Shown: piece after piece, positions 35,572-44,953 of the stretch
How the letters are laid out: the number at the start of each line of letters is the position of its first letter
How positions within the stretch are numbered: position 1 is the stretch's first letter
Origin: Pseudomonas leptonychotis
GTDB taxonomy: Bacteria > Pseudomonadota > Gammaproteobacteria > Pseudomonadales > Pseudomonadaceae
Assembly: GCF_004920405.1 (NCBI RefSeq)
Contig: NZ_RFLV01000006.1
Coordinates: forward strand, 132,279-196,278
DNA: 64,000 nt
Reading direction: 5' to 3'
Translations under genes and position numbers: made by a program
The notes under the pieces: generated by a model
Told to the model about the DNA's origin: nothing
The model's input: only the letters and a program-made list of their open reading frames with translations
The model's database searches: none

Positions 35572-36598
35572 GCAAGCGCTGCTCACCGGCTGGCAAAGCT
35601 GGTGGGCCACCCCGCTGGTGGGTCTTGCCGGCGGCGCACTGGCCAGCCTGATCGGCTGGCCTTTGCCGTGGATCATCGGCTCACTGCTGGCGGTTATTGC
35701 CGCCCGTTGCAGCGGCTGGCTGATTACGGAAGTGCCGGAGGGGCGCAAGACCGGCCAGTGGCTGGTCTCCAGCGCCATCGGTCTGCACTTCACCGGCGAA
35801 GTATTCAGCGAGTTGCTCAGCCATTTCGGCGTGATCCTGCTCGGCGCGTTGATCACCTTACTGCTGAGCCTGATCGGCATCCTCCTGCTACGCCGCGCCG
35901 GCCTCGATCGTGCCACCGCGTTCTTCGCCAGCATGCCCGGCGGCGCCAGCGAGATGGTCAACCTGGCCCAGCGACACCACGCCGAAACCGCCAAGGTGGC
36001 CGCCGCCCATAGCCTGCGTTTGCTATTAGTAGTGCTGCTGATTCCAGCAGTCTTTACTTGGAGCCTGCCGCCCGTCGCACCACCAATGCCTGCGCCAGTA
36101 AGCTGGCCCTGGCTGGCCGTGCTGCTGCCTGGCGGCGCGTTACTGGCCTGGTTGTGGGGCCGTTTAGGCCAACCCAACCCCTGGATGCTCGGCCCACTGA
36201 CCGTGTGTGCAGTGGCCAGCGTCAGTTTCGACCTGCACCTGGGTTTGCCTGACGGCCTCGGCCAAATCGGCCAGTGGCTGATCGGCTGCGCCCTGGGCTG
36301 TCACTTCGATCGCAGCTTCTTTCGCAACGCCCCCGGGTTTCTCGTACGCATCTTGCTGTTCACCCTACTCGCCATGCTTGCCGCAGCCGGCTTGGGTCAA
36401 GGGCTGGGCTGGTTAGTTGGGGAAAATCAGAGCTCGCTGATGCTCGGCATGATGCCCGGCGGTATCACCGAACTGTGCCTGACCGCCGAAGCTCTGCAGC
36501 TTTCCGTGGCGCTGGTTACGGCGTTGCAAGTGCTGCGGCTGTTCTTAGTGATGTTCCTCGCCGAACCCTTGTTTCGGCTGTGGCAACGCAACACATAA
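35564..36598 (+). CDS. AbrB-family membrane transporter
   Basis: A 344-residue polytopic protein with duplicated halves, each carrying a SMPGG-type motif: ASMPGGASEMVNLAQRHHAETAKVAAAHSLRLLLVV and MMPGGITELCLTAEALQLSVALVTALQVLRL. This is the AbrB (PF05145-type) family, named after E. coli AbrB and suspected of transporting organic acids, unrelated to the Bacillus AbrB regulator. The ATG at 35564 overlaps tctA by 8 bases, so it belongs to the tct operon; its substrate is unknown. Confidence 0.85.
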   Translation: MPKQALLTGWQSWWATPLVGLAGGALASLIGWPLPWIIGSLLAVIAARCSGWLITEVPEGRKTGQWLVSSAIGLHFTGEVFSELLSHFGVILLGALITLLLSLIGILLLRRAGLDRATAFFASMPGGASEMVNLAQRHHAETAKVAAAHSLRLLLVVLLIPAVFTWSLPPVAPPMPAPVSWPWLAVLLPGGALLAWLWGRLGQPNPWMLGPLTVCAVASVSFDLHLGLPDGLGQIGQWLIGCALGCHFDRSFFRNAPGFLVRILLFTLLAMLAAAGLGQGLGWLVGENQSSLMLGMMPGGITELCLTAEALQLSVALVTALQVLRLFLVMFLAEPLFRLWQRNT

Positions 36599-36617
36599 CG
36601 CTTTAACGACCACGTTT

Positions 36618-36645
36618 AGCCCGCCTTGTGCGGGCTCTTTTTTGT
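36618..36645 (+). terminator. Rho-independent terminator of the tct operon
   Basis: AGCCCGCC-TTGT-GCGGGCT followed by six T residues, about 20 bases after the abrB-like stop. Confidence 0.93.
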
Positions 36646-36743
36646 CCGTCAGTCAGCAGTTTTTATTTAACAGATATGTCTGCCGCCACTCAGGCACATG
36701 CCACGGGGGTACTCTCAGGCCTGGTCTAACGAGGCACCTTGAT

Positions 36744-37610
36744 ATGAGCGTACTGCGCTGGCCCGCCCTGAAAACCCTGTTGCTATTGCTCTGCCTGAGC
36801 CTGCTGATCAGCGCCTGCAGCCGCGCCGGCCTGGCCTATCGCAATCTGGATTGGCTGGTGCCCTGGCGGCTGAACGACTACCTGAACCTCGACAGTCAGC
36901 AGCAGGCCTGGCTCAAGCCCCGCTTGCAGAGGCACCTGCAATGGCATTGCAGCGCCGAGCTGCCACGTTATATCGACTGGCTGCAAAGCACCGAGAGTAT
37001 CCTCGCGCAACCGCAACCAGACAGCGCCCAACTGCTTGAGCAGTTTGCCCAGTTCGATGCAGCGCTCAAACGCATTGGCGTCGAAGTCACTCCCACCGCC
37101 ATCGAACTGCTGCAAGGCCTGAGCGAGCAACAGGTCAGCGATCTCTACACAGCGCTGGATGAAGACAACCTGGAAGATCGCCAAGACTTTCTCGACCCGC
37201 CGCTGGTCACGCAGATCAACGAACGGCAGATGCGTATGCAGGAACGCCTACGCTCCTGGCTGGGCCGCCTGAACGAGGCACAGACAGAGCATATCGTCTC
37301 CTGGGCTAATGGCCTCGGCGAGCAGAACCGTCTATGGCTGGAGAATCGACAGCTATGGCAGGCCGAGTTGCGCAAGATAGTCGCCGAGCGCAACAGCACG
37401 GACTTTGCCGAACGTCTGACCCGTCTGCTGCAACAACGCGAGAGCTTCTATAGCGACGAATACCGTGCCAGTTATGGCCGCTCACGCCAGGCGCTGGCCA
37501 CGCTATTCAGTCAGCTGCTGAGCAGCAGTGATGAGGCGCAACGCGAGCGCCTGAGTCACCGCTTACGTGATCTGCGCCGCGATCTGGCCGAGCAGCAGTG
37601 CAGTGCTTAA
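36744..37610 (+). CDS. DUF6279-family lipoprotein
   Basis: A 288-residue protein with a lipoprotein signal (LLISAC, Cys25). The mature part is helical and rich in Leu, Gln and Arg; [37 protein letters not shown] is the family-like opening. Function is unknown. The ATG at 36744 gives a standard lipoprotein signal; an upstream in-frame start at 36642 does not. Its last 4 bases overlap the convergent ung gene. Confidence 0.75.
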   Translation: MSVLRWPALKTLLLLLCLSLLISACSRAGLAYRNLDWLVPWRLNDYLNLDSQQQAWLKPRLQRHLQWHCSAELPRYIDWLQSTESILAQPQPDSAQLLEQFAQFDAALKRIGVEVTPTAIELLQGLSEQQVSDLYTALDEDNLEDRQDFLDPPLVTQINERQMRMQERLRSWLGRLNEAQTEHIVSWANGLGEQNRLWLENRQLWQAELRKIVAERNSTDFAERLTRLLQQRESFYSDEYRASYGRSRQALATLFSQLLSSSDEAQRERLSHRLRDLRRDLAEQQCSA

Positions 37611-38302
37611 GCAGGCTCAGGCAAGCGCCAGTCAACCGGGCTTAGGCCATGCTGCTGGAGAAACTTATTGGTGCGGCTGAAATGGCCATTTCCGATAAAA
37701 CCACGGTGCGCCGACAGCGGTGATGGATGCACGGACTTCAGCACCAGATGCTTGCTGGTATCGATAAGCTTCTCTTTGCTCTGCGCATGCGCACCCCAAA
37801 GCAGAAACACCAAGCGCTCCTGCTGCTGACTGACCACTTCAATCACCTTATCGGTAAAGGTTTGCCAGCCGATCTTGGCGTGGGAGCCGGCAATGCCATG
37901 CTCCACCGTCAGCGAGGTGTTAAGTAGCAGCACGCCCTGCTCCGCCCAGTGCTGCAAATTGCCGTGCCCGGCAATGTCGATATTCAGGTCGCGCTTGAGC
38001 TCTTTGTAGATATTGAGCAGCGACGGCGGCGTCTTCACCCCAGGCTGCACCGAGAAGCACAGACCATGGGCCTGACCTGGGCCGTGGTAAGGGTCCTGGC
38101 CAATCACCACCACCTTGACCTGAGCCAACGGCGTGGAATTAAGCGCATTGAAGATCAACGCACCGGGTGGATAGATCTCCTTGCCCGCAGCCTTCTCCGC
38201 CCGCAGAAAGTCGCCCAGCTCACGCATATAGGGCTTCTCGAATTCCTCGTGCAATGCGGCTTTCCAGCCGGCTTCGAGTTTGACGTTATCGGCGGCGCTC
38301 AT
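37607..38302 (-). CDS. ung: Uracil-DNA glycosylase
   Basis: A 231-residue family-1 uracil-DNA glycosylase that excises uracil from DNA. Seen: the active-site [18 protein letters not shown] (catalytic Asp), LLLNTSLTV, and the C-terminal [11 protein letters not shown] with the catalytic His. The ATG at 38302 is chosen over one six codons upstream because AGGA lies about 9 bases before it and family members start here. A decayed copy of its 5' end lies at 42040-42229. Confidence 0.97.
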   Translation of the reverse strand: MSAADNVKLEAGWKAALHEEFEKPYMRELGDFLRAEKAAGKEIYPPGALIFNALNSTPLAQVKVVVIGQDPYHGPGQAHGLCFSVQPGVKTPPSLLNIYKELKRDLNIDIAGHGNLQHWAEQGVLLLNTSLTVEHGIAGSHAKIGWQTFTDKVIEVVSQQQERLVFLLWGAHAQSKEKLIDTSKHLVLKSVHPSPLSAHRGFIGNGHFSRTNKFLQQHGLSPVDWRLPEPA

Positions 38303-38534
38303 GCCAGAATCCTGCTTCATCCAACGGAGACGGCACGCTAAGGAAGGCGTCCAGGCAAGTCAAGGCATACAACGTCGTAGCGCCAGGTGATACGTGGAGT
38401 TGCGGTGTTTGCGAAGATGGTGCGCAGAGACGGATGCTGTAACTCAATAAAACCTTCCCCCAGCAAACAGGCTAAGGGGCTTCTGCACTACGCTGCTACT
38501 GGCCTAGACTGTAAAAAAAGCAAAGGCCATTACC

Positions 38535-39569
38535 GTGCCATTACGCTCGCTGCTACCCATACTCGTGCTGTGCCTACTTAGCCTGCCCTTACAGGCCAAG
38601 CCGCTGCTACGCGTCCTGGCATGGCCGGGCTATGCCGATGCCGACTTAGTCGCAGCCTTTGCCGAGCGCTATGACGCCGACGTAGAAGTCACCCTTGTCG
38701 GCAACGATGACGAGTTGCGACTTAAGCTAAGTAAGGAGGGTGGTAAGCATTACGACGTGATTGCCGCCAACACCTCCGAAATCAACCATTTCGTTCAGCA
38801 GCAACTGCTGCAACCCCTGCGCCTGGCGAAGTTGACCCAGCGCAGCGGCCAGCTCCAGCAGTTTCGTCAGCTCAACAAGATCCCTGGTTTAATGCATGAG
38901 GGGCAGGCCTATGGGGTTCCCTATGTCTATGGCGAGATGGGGCTGATCTATAACCGTAAGATGATGAGCCGCCCACCGACCTCAATTAACAGCCTTTGGG
39001 ACCCGCAATGGCAGGGTCAAGTGCTGGCCTATGACGGCAGCAGCCACAGCTTCTCCCTAGCCCGCCAAGCCCTTGCTAAACCACCCTTCACCACACCCAA
39101 CGAAGAGATGCCCGCCACGCTAGCCAAGCTGATTGAGTTACGGCGTAACGTGCTGAGCTTTTACAGCTTGCCGGAAGAATCGGTCAGCCTATTTACGCAA
39201 AACCCCGTGGCCTTGATGTATGCCAACTACGGTCGTCAGCAACTTAAGCTGTTACAGGATGCAGGTGCCGACGTGGGTTACGTGATCCCCCAGGAAGGTG
39301 CGTTTGCCTGGCTGGATTGTTGGGCAATTACGCGTACTACGCCCAACCGTGATCTGGCTGAGCAATGGATCAACTACAGCCTTGAGCCACAAGTCAGCGG
39401 CGCTTTGACTGAGCGCCAGGGCCTGGAAAACACCTTGCGCAACCCGCAAACCGCAAACGCGCCCCTGCACCTGATTTGGCTTGAGCCTGTGGCAAACGCC
39501 GAACTGCGCGCCAAACTCTGGCAATCCATACTCGCCGGAGAGCGCCCGGAAAACCTGGTGCAGCCTTGA
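38535..39569 (+). CDS. Periplasmic polyamine-type solute-binding protein (NspS/PotD-like)
   Basis: A 344-residue exported protein: signal peptide at 1-21 (LPLQAK), then a family-1 binding-protein fold. LRVLAWPGYADADLVAAFAERYDADVEV, HYDVIAANTSEINHFVQQQLLQPL and GVPYVYGEMGLIYNRKMM resemble PotD/PotF-type proteins. No transporter genes are adjacent. Its stop overlaps the start of a diguanylate cyclase (TTGA), suggesting that it signals through that enzyme, as NspS does through MbaA in Vibrio. The start is GTG at 38535 with AAGG upstream. The ligand is not known. Confidence 0.82.
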   Translation: MPLRSLLPILVLCLLSLPLQAKPLLRVLAWPGYADADLVAAFAERYDADVEVTLVGNDDELRLKLSKEGGKHYDVIAANTSEINHFVQQQLLQPLRLAKLTQRSGQLQQFRQLNKIPGLMHEGQAYGVPYVYGEMGLIYNRKMMSRPPTSINSLWDPQWQGQVLAYDGSSHSFSLARQALAKPPFTTPNEEMPATLAKLIELRRNVLSFYSLPEESVSLFTQNPVALMYANYGRQQLKLLQDAGADVGYVIPQEGAFAWLDCWAITRTTPNRDLAEQWINYSLEPQVSGALTERQGLENTLRNPQTANAPLHLIWLEPVANAELRAKLWQSILAGERPENLVQP

Positions 39570-41239
39570 AGCTCAGCCTTGGCAACAAACTCACCGTACT
39601 GCTGTGTTTGTTCGGTTTGCTGCTCAGCGGGCTCGCCAGCTACTACTCCCTGAGCAGCAGCAAACAAATCTTGATTGCTGCTGCCAAGCGCGATCTGCTG
39701 GTGGCCAATCAGGTTTTGGGGCGCAACCTGCAGATCAGCCTGGAAAATTTCGCCAATGACCTGAAGGTACTTAGCACCCAGTCGCAACCGGTTGATGTGC
39801 TTGCAGACATGCCAAGGAGCAACAAAGAGTTTGCGGAGTTAACTCAGCTATTTACCTCCATGCTCAACGCCCACCCCGAGTACCAGCGCATTCGCCTGAT
39901 CGACGCAAAAAACCATGGCTTAGAGCGCATCAACGTTGATCGCCACGGCCCTGTCTCCAGCAGCGCTTTACAAGAAAAAGGCCACTTCCCCTATGTGTTC
40001 AAAACGCTGAAGTTAGTGCCGGGCCAACAGTTCTTTTCAGAGATAGCACCTTCGCGCCTTGATCCGGACAAGGTTCTAACCCTTCACATAGCCAGCCCTA
40101 TTTGGACAGACGACCAGCAAGTGCTCGGTCTGATAGTACTGAGCATCAACGTCAAGAAGCTGTTCAATCGCCTGCAGCGTGAGCTGCCCGACTACTATCA
40201 GTTGTTTCTGGCCAACAGTCAGGGCGAACTGCTGCTCAACCCTGAGCGCAACAAGTCCCAGACCAGAAGCCAAGGCTCCAGCATGATGATTCAAACCCAG
40301 CTGCCGGAACTGCGTGCTCTGCTTGAAGGGCAAAGCAACAACATGCTCAGTATCCTACCAGGCAAACGTGAGCAACCGACCCGGCTAGCGGCCTTTACCA
40401 CCGTTAGCATCGAAGCTGAAAGCAAGCATTTGCTGCTGGGCCTGGCAGTACCCGAGGAACATATCCTCGAAGCATCACGCGAGCTCGATCAGCGCCTGAT
40501 ACAAATCATCGTGGTGCTCAGCTTTATCACCCTGCTGCTCTCACTGTGGCTGGCGCGCAACATGGTTCGACCGCTGAATCAAATAAGCTTGGCGATCGCC
40601 CACTTCAGCAAAAACCTCAGCCTGCAGCCACTGCCAACTGAACGCGGTGACGAACTCGGCACGTTGGCCCGCGATATCCGCGCCATGCAGGAAAAAATCC
40701 TCACTCAGATCGTCGAACTCAATACCAACCAGCAAGAGCTGCAGCACATGGCGCACAACGACCCGCTGACCGGGCTACCCAATCGCCGCCTGTTTTTCGA
40801 CCGACTGCAACACGCCATCAGCAACGCCGAACGCAGCGGCAAGCTGCTAGGCCTGCTCTATGTTGACCTCGATCACTTCAAGGAAATCAACGACAACCAC
40901 GGCTATGCCACTGGTGACGAAGTGCTGGGTACCGTGGCTCACTTGCTCGGCTCGGTGACCCGCAGTGGCGACACTGTGGCCCGCTTAGGCGGTGACGAGT
41001 TCGTCATACTCTTCGACGAGGTGGAAAGCCGCGCCACCCTGTTGGGTATTGCTCAGAAGTTATTGGCCTTGCTGCAAAATCGTCTGTTGATCGATGGCAA
41101 AGACCTGCAGGTGCGCGCCAGTCTCGGTATCAGCCTTTACCCGCAAGACGGCAGTGATGCGCAGACGCTGCTGCAAAATGCCGACCGTGCCATGTACAGT
41201 TCTAAGCGCAATGGCCGCAACACCATCACCAGCGCTTGA
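39566..41239 (+). CDS. Membrane diguanylate cyclase with Cache sensor and HAMP
   Basis: A 557-residue protein. In order: membrane helix at about 9-28, a large periplasmic Cache-type sensor at about 35-308, second helix at about 311-331, HAMP at about 332-385, GGDEF at about 395-556. The catalytic GGDEF is intact at 475-479 and the inhibitory site RSGD is at 466-469, so it should make c-di-GMP with product inhibition. No EAL domain. The start is TTG, overlapping the stop of the binding-protein gene by 4 bases, so the two are translationally coupled. It probably reports ligand status of the binding protein; this is inference. Confidence 0.9.
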   Translation: MKLSLGNKLTVLLCLFGLLLSGLASYYSLSSSKQILIAAAKRDLLVANQVLGRNLQISLENFANDLKVLSTQSQPVDVLADMPRSNKEFAELTQLFTSMLNAHPEYQRIRLIDAKNHGLERINVDRHGPVSSSALQEKGHFPYVFKTLKLVPGQQFFSEIAPSRLDPDKVLTLHIASPIWTDDQQVLGLIVLSINVKKLFNRLQRELPDYYQLFLANSQGELLLNPERNKSQTRSQGSSMMIQTQLPELRALLEGQSNNMLSILPGKREQPTRLAAFTTVSIEAESKHLLLGLAVPEEHILEASRELDQRLIQIIVVLSFITLLLSLWLARNMVRPLNQISLAIAHFSKNLSLQPLPTERGDELGTLARDIRAMQEKILTQIVELNTNQQELQHMAHNDPLTGLPNRRLFFDRLQHAISNAERSGKLLGLLYVDLDHFKEINDNHGYATGDEVLGTVAHLLGSVTRSGDTVARLGGDEFVILFDEVESRATLLGIAQKLLALLQNRLLIDGKDLQVRASLGISLYPQDGSDAQTLLQNADRAMYSSKRNGRNTITSA

Positions 41240-41448
41240 ACAATTGCACGCGGGCACTGCATAAGCCTGTCATGGCCGCCAGCTTGAGTGCTCGCGCCTG
41301 CACCTACGCTCAGGTTTAGCCTTGGAAAAACTGTCACTTTGGGTGAGTGCCTCGTTTTGGCCGACTAAAACAGCCAAGACTGAATACACTGTGCACCCGA
41401 TTATCCCGGGCCATAAATATGCCTGCACCGCACAAGGAACTCGCCGCC

Positions 41449-41958
41449 ATGGCTTCTCCAGACAAACAGCACAAACGCGCCCAGCGGGCAAAAGCCAAGG
41501 CCAAGCAGAACCGTTCGGGCAAGGCCAAAATCAATGTCATCCACCCGCTGCTGGCCAACCCGTTGGTTAACGAGCCATTCGATGATGTCGAAATCGACCT
41601 GAGCACCTTCGACTTCAAAGACATCGAAGAGCACGGTTTCGACCCCGCCCACTTCGATGACTTGTTCCAGGCGATGAAGGTTGGCGAAGGCATCAGCCTG
41701 CTCGCCATGTGCCTAATATTCCTGCAATACCCCGTGTTAGAGCTGGTGGTCGCGGAGGAAGCGGAAGACGCGGCCACCGACTTTATGATGGGCCTGCTGA
41801 TCACCTATCGCGGGATCTTCCATGATGAAGATGAAGACACGGCTGTGGCATGGATCGGCGGCAACGCCTTCCAAACGGCCTACGATGAAGCGTCGATAAT
41901 CCTGCAGAAAAAGAACGCTCGGGGCACCCCGGGTGCCAGGGCTTATAAAGAGCAGTAG
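41449..41958 (+). CDS. Conserved hypothetical cytoplasmic protein
   Basis: A 169-residue protein that I recognise only as a conserved Pseudomonas hypothetical. The N-terminal 30 residues are strongly basic (KQHKRAQRAKAKAKQNRSG), the middle is acidic (FDDVEIDLSTFDFKDIEEHGFDP), and a hydrophobic helical part follows at about 85-125. No signal peptide. The ATG at 41449 is preferred because AAGGAA lies upstream; an ATG ten codons earlier lacks a ribosome site. It is not coupled to the cyclase gene (210-base gap with no gene seen). Confidence 0.65.
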   Translation: MASPDKQHKRAQRAKAKAKQNRSGKAKINVIHPLLANPLVNEPFDDVEIDLSTFDFKDIEEHGFDPAHFDDLFQAMKVGEGISLLAMCLIFLQYPVLELVVAEEAEDAATDFMMGLLITYRGIFHDEDEDTAVAWIGGNAFQTAYDEASIILQKKNARGTPGARAYKEQ

Positions 41959-41994
41959 ATAGCAGCCGGCATCGCCCTCTGAACAACTCCTAAC

Positions 41995-42046
41995 CTAGCC
42001 TGACGCAGCGCCCGGTAGTGACTAGGCGCCGCACCCACCACCTTGC
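41995..42046 (-). pseudogene. Relic of the 3' end of an AraC-type gene
   Basis: This 52-base stretch aligns with the last ~50 bases of the AraC gene at 43977-44027 with about eight differences and one deleted base. Read on the minus strand it still resembles the C-terminus KVVGAAPSHYRALRQ of AraC proteins. Nothing else of an araC gene precedes it; at CCTTGC the similarity switches to ung. Confidence 0.65.
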
Positions 42047-42229
42047 CGGCGGCTTTTTCGTTGCGCAGAGGCTCGCTGAGCTTCGCCATCTAAGGCTTGT
42101 CGAACGCCTCGCGCAGGGCCTCTTTTCCAGCCCGGTTCGAGTTTGATGCGACCGTCGAGGCTTACGGGTATCCCTGCACGTTAAAAACGCAAAGGGCACG
42201 CGAAGAAAGGCATGTGAGGCAAATTAAGG
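42040..42229 (-). pseudogene. Relic of the 5' end of ung and its upstream DNA
   Basis: Aligns in the same orientation with ung positions 38189-38365, covering about 38 N-terminal codons and 60 upstream bases. Clear matches include TTCGAGTTTGA, and GGCACGC followed by an AAGGCA/AAGGCG block. The start codon has decayed (ATG to GTA) and indels and a stop break the frame. Joined directly to the araC relic at the shared CCTTGC. Confidence 0.65.
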
Positions 42230-42635
42230 TGGCTGGCAACTACCGACCCGGCGCTGGCTGTCGAAAAGCCAGCGGACAATAAACCTGGTCCACCCTATAA
42301 ATGTCCGGGCTACTTGCTATGGCGTGTAGGTGTTGGCGGCTGTTGAGCAGCGTTTGGCACGCCTTCTGATCCGCAAATAAGCCGGCAACATGGCGTTATA
42401 GAACATATGCAGGACGCTTTTATCAGTCGTCCGAATTTTCCGCTCAGTAAAGTCAAACCGCATCAGCGCAATGAAAACTCGCTGCACTGAACGGGCGCGT
42501 GTAAGTGCAGAACCGCGCACGCTTACTTAAGAACGGACGCACAACAAGGCGCCGTGTAGCCCTAAATAGCTGTGCGCCCATCACAGCCTATTTTGTAACC
42601 CGCCCCCTGATACAACCGCCAATACGGTGCTGACC
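42230..42635. other. Gene-poor region before the MFS transporter
   Basis: About 400 bases without a credible gene. A hairpin CTGGCT-GTCGAA-AAGCCAG lies at about 42253-42271. A short minus-strand frame (42317-42520) has no recognisable family sequence. The MFS promoter must lie towards the right end but no clear elements were found. Confidence 0.4.
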
Positions 42636-43874
42636 ATGCGTTTGAATGCTGCGATTGTAGTGTTACTAACCAGCCTGGTAGCCGCGACCTATGGCTTTGG
42701 GATTTATCTATTTGCCCAGCTCGTACCTGACATGCAGGCATCTCTGGGTTTCGATTTTTCGTACGTGGGCAGTATTACCGCCTCGGCGCAGTTAGGTTTT
42801 CTACTCTGCGCACTGCTGGCCGTCTGGCTGACGCCGAAAATCGGCGGCGGCTGGATGATAGTGGGCTCAGGGGCGGTATGCGCACTGGCCTTGCTGCTGA
42901 TTCCGCTGTCAAACAATATCCTTGTTATCGGTGCATTGCTGACCCTGCTGGCAGGCACGGCTGCAACAGTCTTTGTGCCGATGGTCGATGTTATCGCTAG
43001 AGTCACGGCGTACCGCTACCGGGGTTTGGCCATGGGGCTGGTATCCAGTGGGACCAGCTACGGCGTTGCGATCAACAGCTTGCTGGTGCCGCTGTATGCT
43101 GCGCCAGGTGAATGGCGCAGCGTGTGGTGGTGGGTGGGGCTGATTACCGTGGCCATGGCGGTACTGGTGCTGGTGGTATTCAAGAAAGGCGGCTTGCTCA
43201 GTGCAACCGTACCGCCGACCGTAACACCCATGACCGTGGAGCTGGCGGTACCAAGCGGGCGCTTAGCGCTGATAAAGCCCTGGATATTACTGATCTGGTC
43301 GATGAATTTCTTGATCGGGTTTGCCACTTTTCCGTTCCAAACTTACCTCTCGTCCTATCTGCGCACCGAGCTGGGTTTTGACGTACAGTTCAGCGCTCAG
43401 GTCTGGGCCGTAATCGGCTTCGTTGGCATGTTCGCGGGGTTAGCCGTCGGTTGGCTCTCAGACCGCACCGGGTTACGCACGGCCATGTTGCTGGTGTATA
43501 GCTGCGTGGTAACGGCGGCACTGATCTTCGTGATACACCCCTCAGGGCATTGGCCATTAATCGCTGCGGGGCTGTTCTCTACAGCCTTCTACCCCATTTT
43601 CGGCCTTATCCCCGCTTACGTTTCCAAACTGGCATCATCCAGCGCAATGGCTGTGGCCATATTTGGTGTCGCCAACGTGATGCAAGGCTCTGGCGGCATG
43701 CTCGGCAACTACGGTGCTGGGCTGTTGGCCAATTACAGCGGCAGCTTTGCTGGGGTGTATGCCAGCATTTGCGGCGTGGGTGTAGTGCTCATCATGTTGA
43801 CCCTCAAACTTCCCAAAGAAGCCCCCGCCGCTACACCAGCCGGTTTAGGCATGAACTATCCGGCGGCGAGTTAA
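42636..43874 (+). CDS. YbfB/YjiJ-like MFS transporter
   Basis: A 412-residue major facilitator with about 12 hydrophobic helices. The opening VVLLTSLVAATYGFGIYLFAQLVPDMQASLGFDFSYVGSITASAQLGFLLCALLAVWLTPKIG has the family helix 1-2 layout, and GWLSDRTGLRTAMLL carries the MFS loop motif (DRxGxR). The substrate is unknown. The ATG at 42636 is my choice; a GTG three codons earlier is equally possible since no good ribosome site is seen. It is convergent with the AraC gene. Confidence 0.8.
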   Translation: MRLNAAIVVLLTSLVAATYGFGIYLFAQLVPDMQASLGFDFSYVGSITASAQLGFLLCALLAVWLTPKIGGGWMIVGSGAVCALALLLIPLSNNILVIGALLTLLAGTAATVFVPMVDVIARVTAYRYRGLAMGLVSSGTSYGVAINSLLVPLYAAPGEWRSVWWWVGLITVAMAVLVLVVFKKGGLLSATVPPTVTPMTVELAVPSGRLALIKPWILLIWSMNFLIGFATFPFQTYLSSYLRTELGFDVQFSAQVWAVIGFVGMFAGLAVGWLSDRTGLRTAMLLVYSCVVTAALIFVIHPSGHWPLIAAGLFSTAFYPIFGLIPAYVSKLASSSAMAVAIFGVANVMQGSGGMLGNYGAGLLANYSGSFAGVYASICGVGVVLIMLTLKLPKEAPAATPAGLGMNYPAAS

Positions 43875-43976
43875 CGCGTTGCCAATAACCGCCAAGCTGT
43901 CGGCCCAAACCACGCGCTGCTATTTCAGGCCGGCCGCTTTTGCCGAAAGCTTCCCTCTGCCTCTAGAACCGCTGAC

Positions 43977-44858
43977 TTAGCCTTGATGCAGCGCGCGGTA
44001 GTGGCTGGGCGCCATGCCCACCACCTTGCGAAATAACCGCGAGAAGTAATACACGTCGTCATAACCCAACTGCTCCGCCACCTGGCGAATGCCCTGCTTG
44101 CCTTCATCGAGCAGGCGGCAGGCGTGGGCCATTTTTAGCTGGATGAAGTCTTGAATCGGCGCGTGACCGGTCAGCGCGCGGTAGGTTTTAGCAAAGTGAA
44201 AGCGCGACAACTTGAACTGCGCAGCCAACTCATCAAGGTTCAGGCTGTCATGGAGATGCGCACGCATCACCGCCTGCACCGCGTCGACATCCAGCACCCG
44301 CCCGGACTTCAAGGTGGTGCGCGCCGGCAACACCGCCAAGGAAGTCAGCAGCACCTGCAACTGGTGGGCGGCATGGATAAAGTGCGGCAGGTTCAAGCCT
44401 TGCTTGCGCAAATTCAGCAATGCATCGAACTCCGCCAGCAACCGTGGCTGTACACCAATGCGCCATAACGGGCCCTTGCCCAGCGGCTTGAGAAAATCTG
44501 CCACCAGCTCGCCATCGAAATGCACCCAGTACAGAGTCCAGGGCTTTTGCGCATCCGCGCCGTAGGTATGCGCCACACCTTTTGGCAGTACTAACAGATC
44601 GCCACCACTGACAGCTAATCGTCCATCTGGCGTATCCAACCAGCCCTGCCCGGCACGGCAATAGATCAGCAAATAGTCGTCCGGCTGCGCACGGTGCATG
44701 CGATGCCCTTCGGCCTGCGGGTAAAACCCCAGTGCTAACGGGTAGCAGCCCTGCCCTAGCGGGCTTTTGGCCAACAGGCGGCGCAAGCGCGGCGGCGTAA
44801 TAAAGCGCACGCCGTTCGCCGGCAGGGGCCAGTTGGAGGTATCAACATAGGCAGACAT
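43977..44858 (-). CDS. AraC-family regulator beside the valine-degradation operon (MmsR-like)
   Basis: A 293-residue regulator. N-terminal cupin sensor at about 30-120 (LIYCRAGQGWLDTPDGRLAVSGGDLLVLPKGVAHTYGAD), C-terminal AraC DNA-binding domain at about 190-290 (LNLDELAAQFKLSRFHFAKTYRALTGHAPIQDFIQLKMAHACRLL and VAEQLGYDDVYYFSRLFRKVVGMAPSHYRA). Divergent from mmsA by 133 bases. MmsR of P. aeruginosa, also AraC-type, activates mmsAB, so this gene is the likely local activator; that assignment is by context. Confidence 0.88.
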   Translation of the reverse strand: MSAYVDTSNWPLPANGVRFITPPRLRRLLAKSPLGQGCYPLALGFYPQAEGHRMHRAQPDDYLLIYCRAGQGWLDTPDGRLAVSGGDLLVLPKGVAHTYGADAQKPWTLYWVHFDGELVADFLKPLGKGPLWRIGVQPRLLAEFDALLNLRKQGLNLPHFIHAAHQLQVLLTSLAVLPARTTLKSGRVLDVDAVQAVMRAHLHDSLNLDELAAQFKLSRFHFAKTYRALTGHAPIQDFIQLKMAHACRLLDEGKQGIRQVAEQLGYDDVYYFSRLFRKVVGMAPSHYRALHQG

Positions 44859-44953
44859 TTATCTATCCAAGCGCACTTCAATCACAAGATAGTCCATCCG
44901 CCGGCCAAGATCGTCAATCCACAAAGCCGCCCAAGGCCGCTATAACAAGGCAA

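Noticed and set aside
34234..36177. Minus-strand frame of 647 codons opposite tctA and the AbrB-like gene
   Set aside because: It is antisense to two well-recognised membrane protein genes, is rich in His/Gln/Ala typical of shadow frames, and has no recognisable domain.
41419..41448. Upstream ATG for the conserved hypothetical protein
   Set aside because: No ribosome site, whereas AAGGAA precedes the ATG at 41449, where the basic N-terminus typical of the protein begins.
42288..42298. CCACCCTATAA resembling the end of a GTAGGGTGGAT element
   Set aside because: Only one short imperfect half is present without its inverted partner; too weak to call a repeat copy.
42317..42520. 67-codon minus-strand frame before the MFS gene
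   Set aside because: No recognised family, no ribosome site, and it lies in a zone of decayed sequence.
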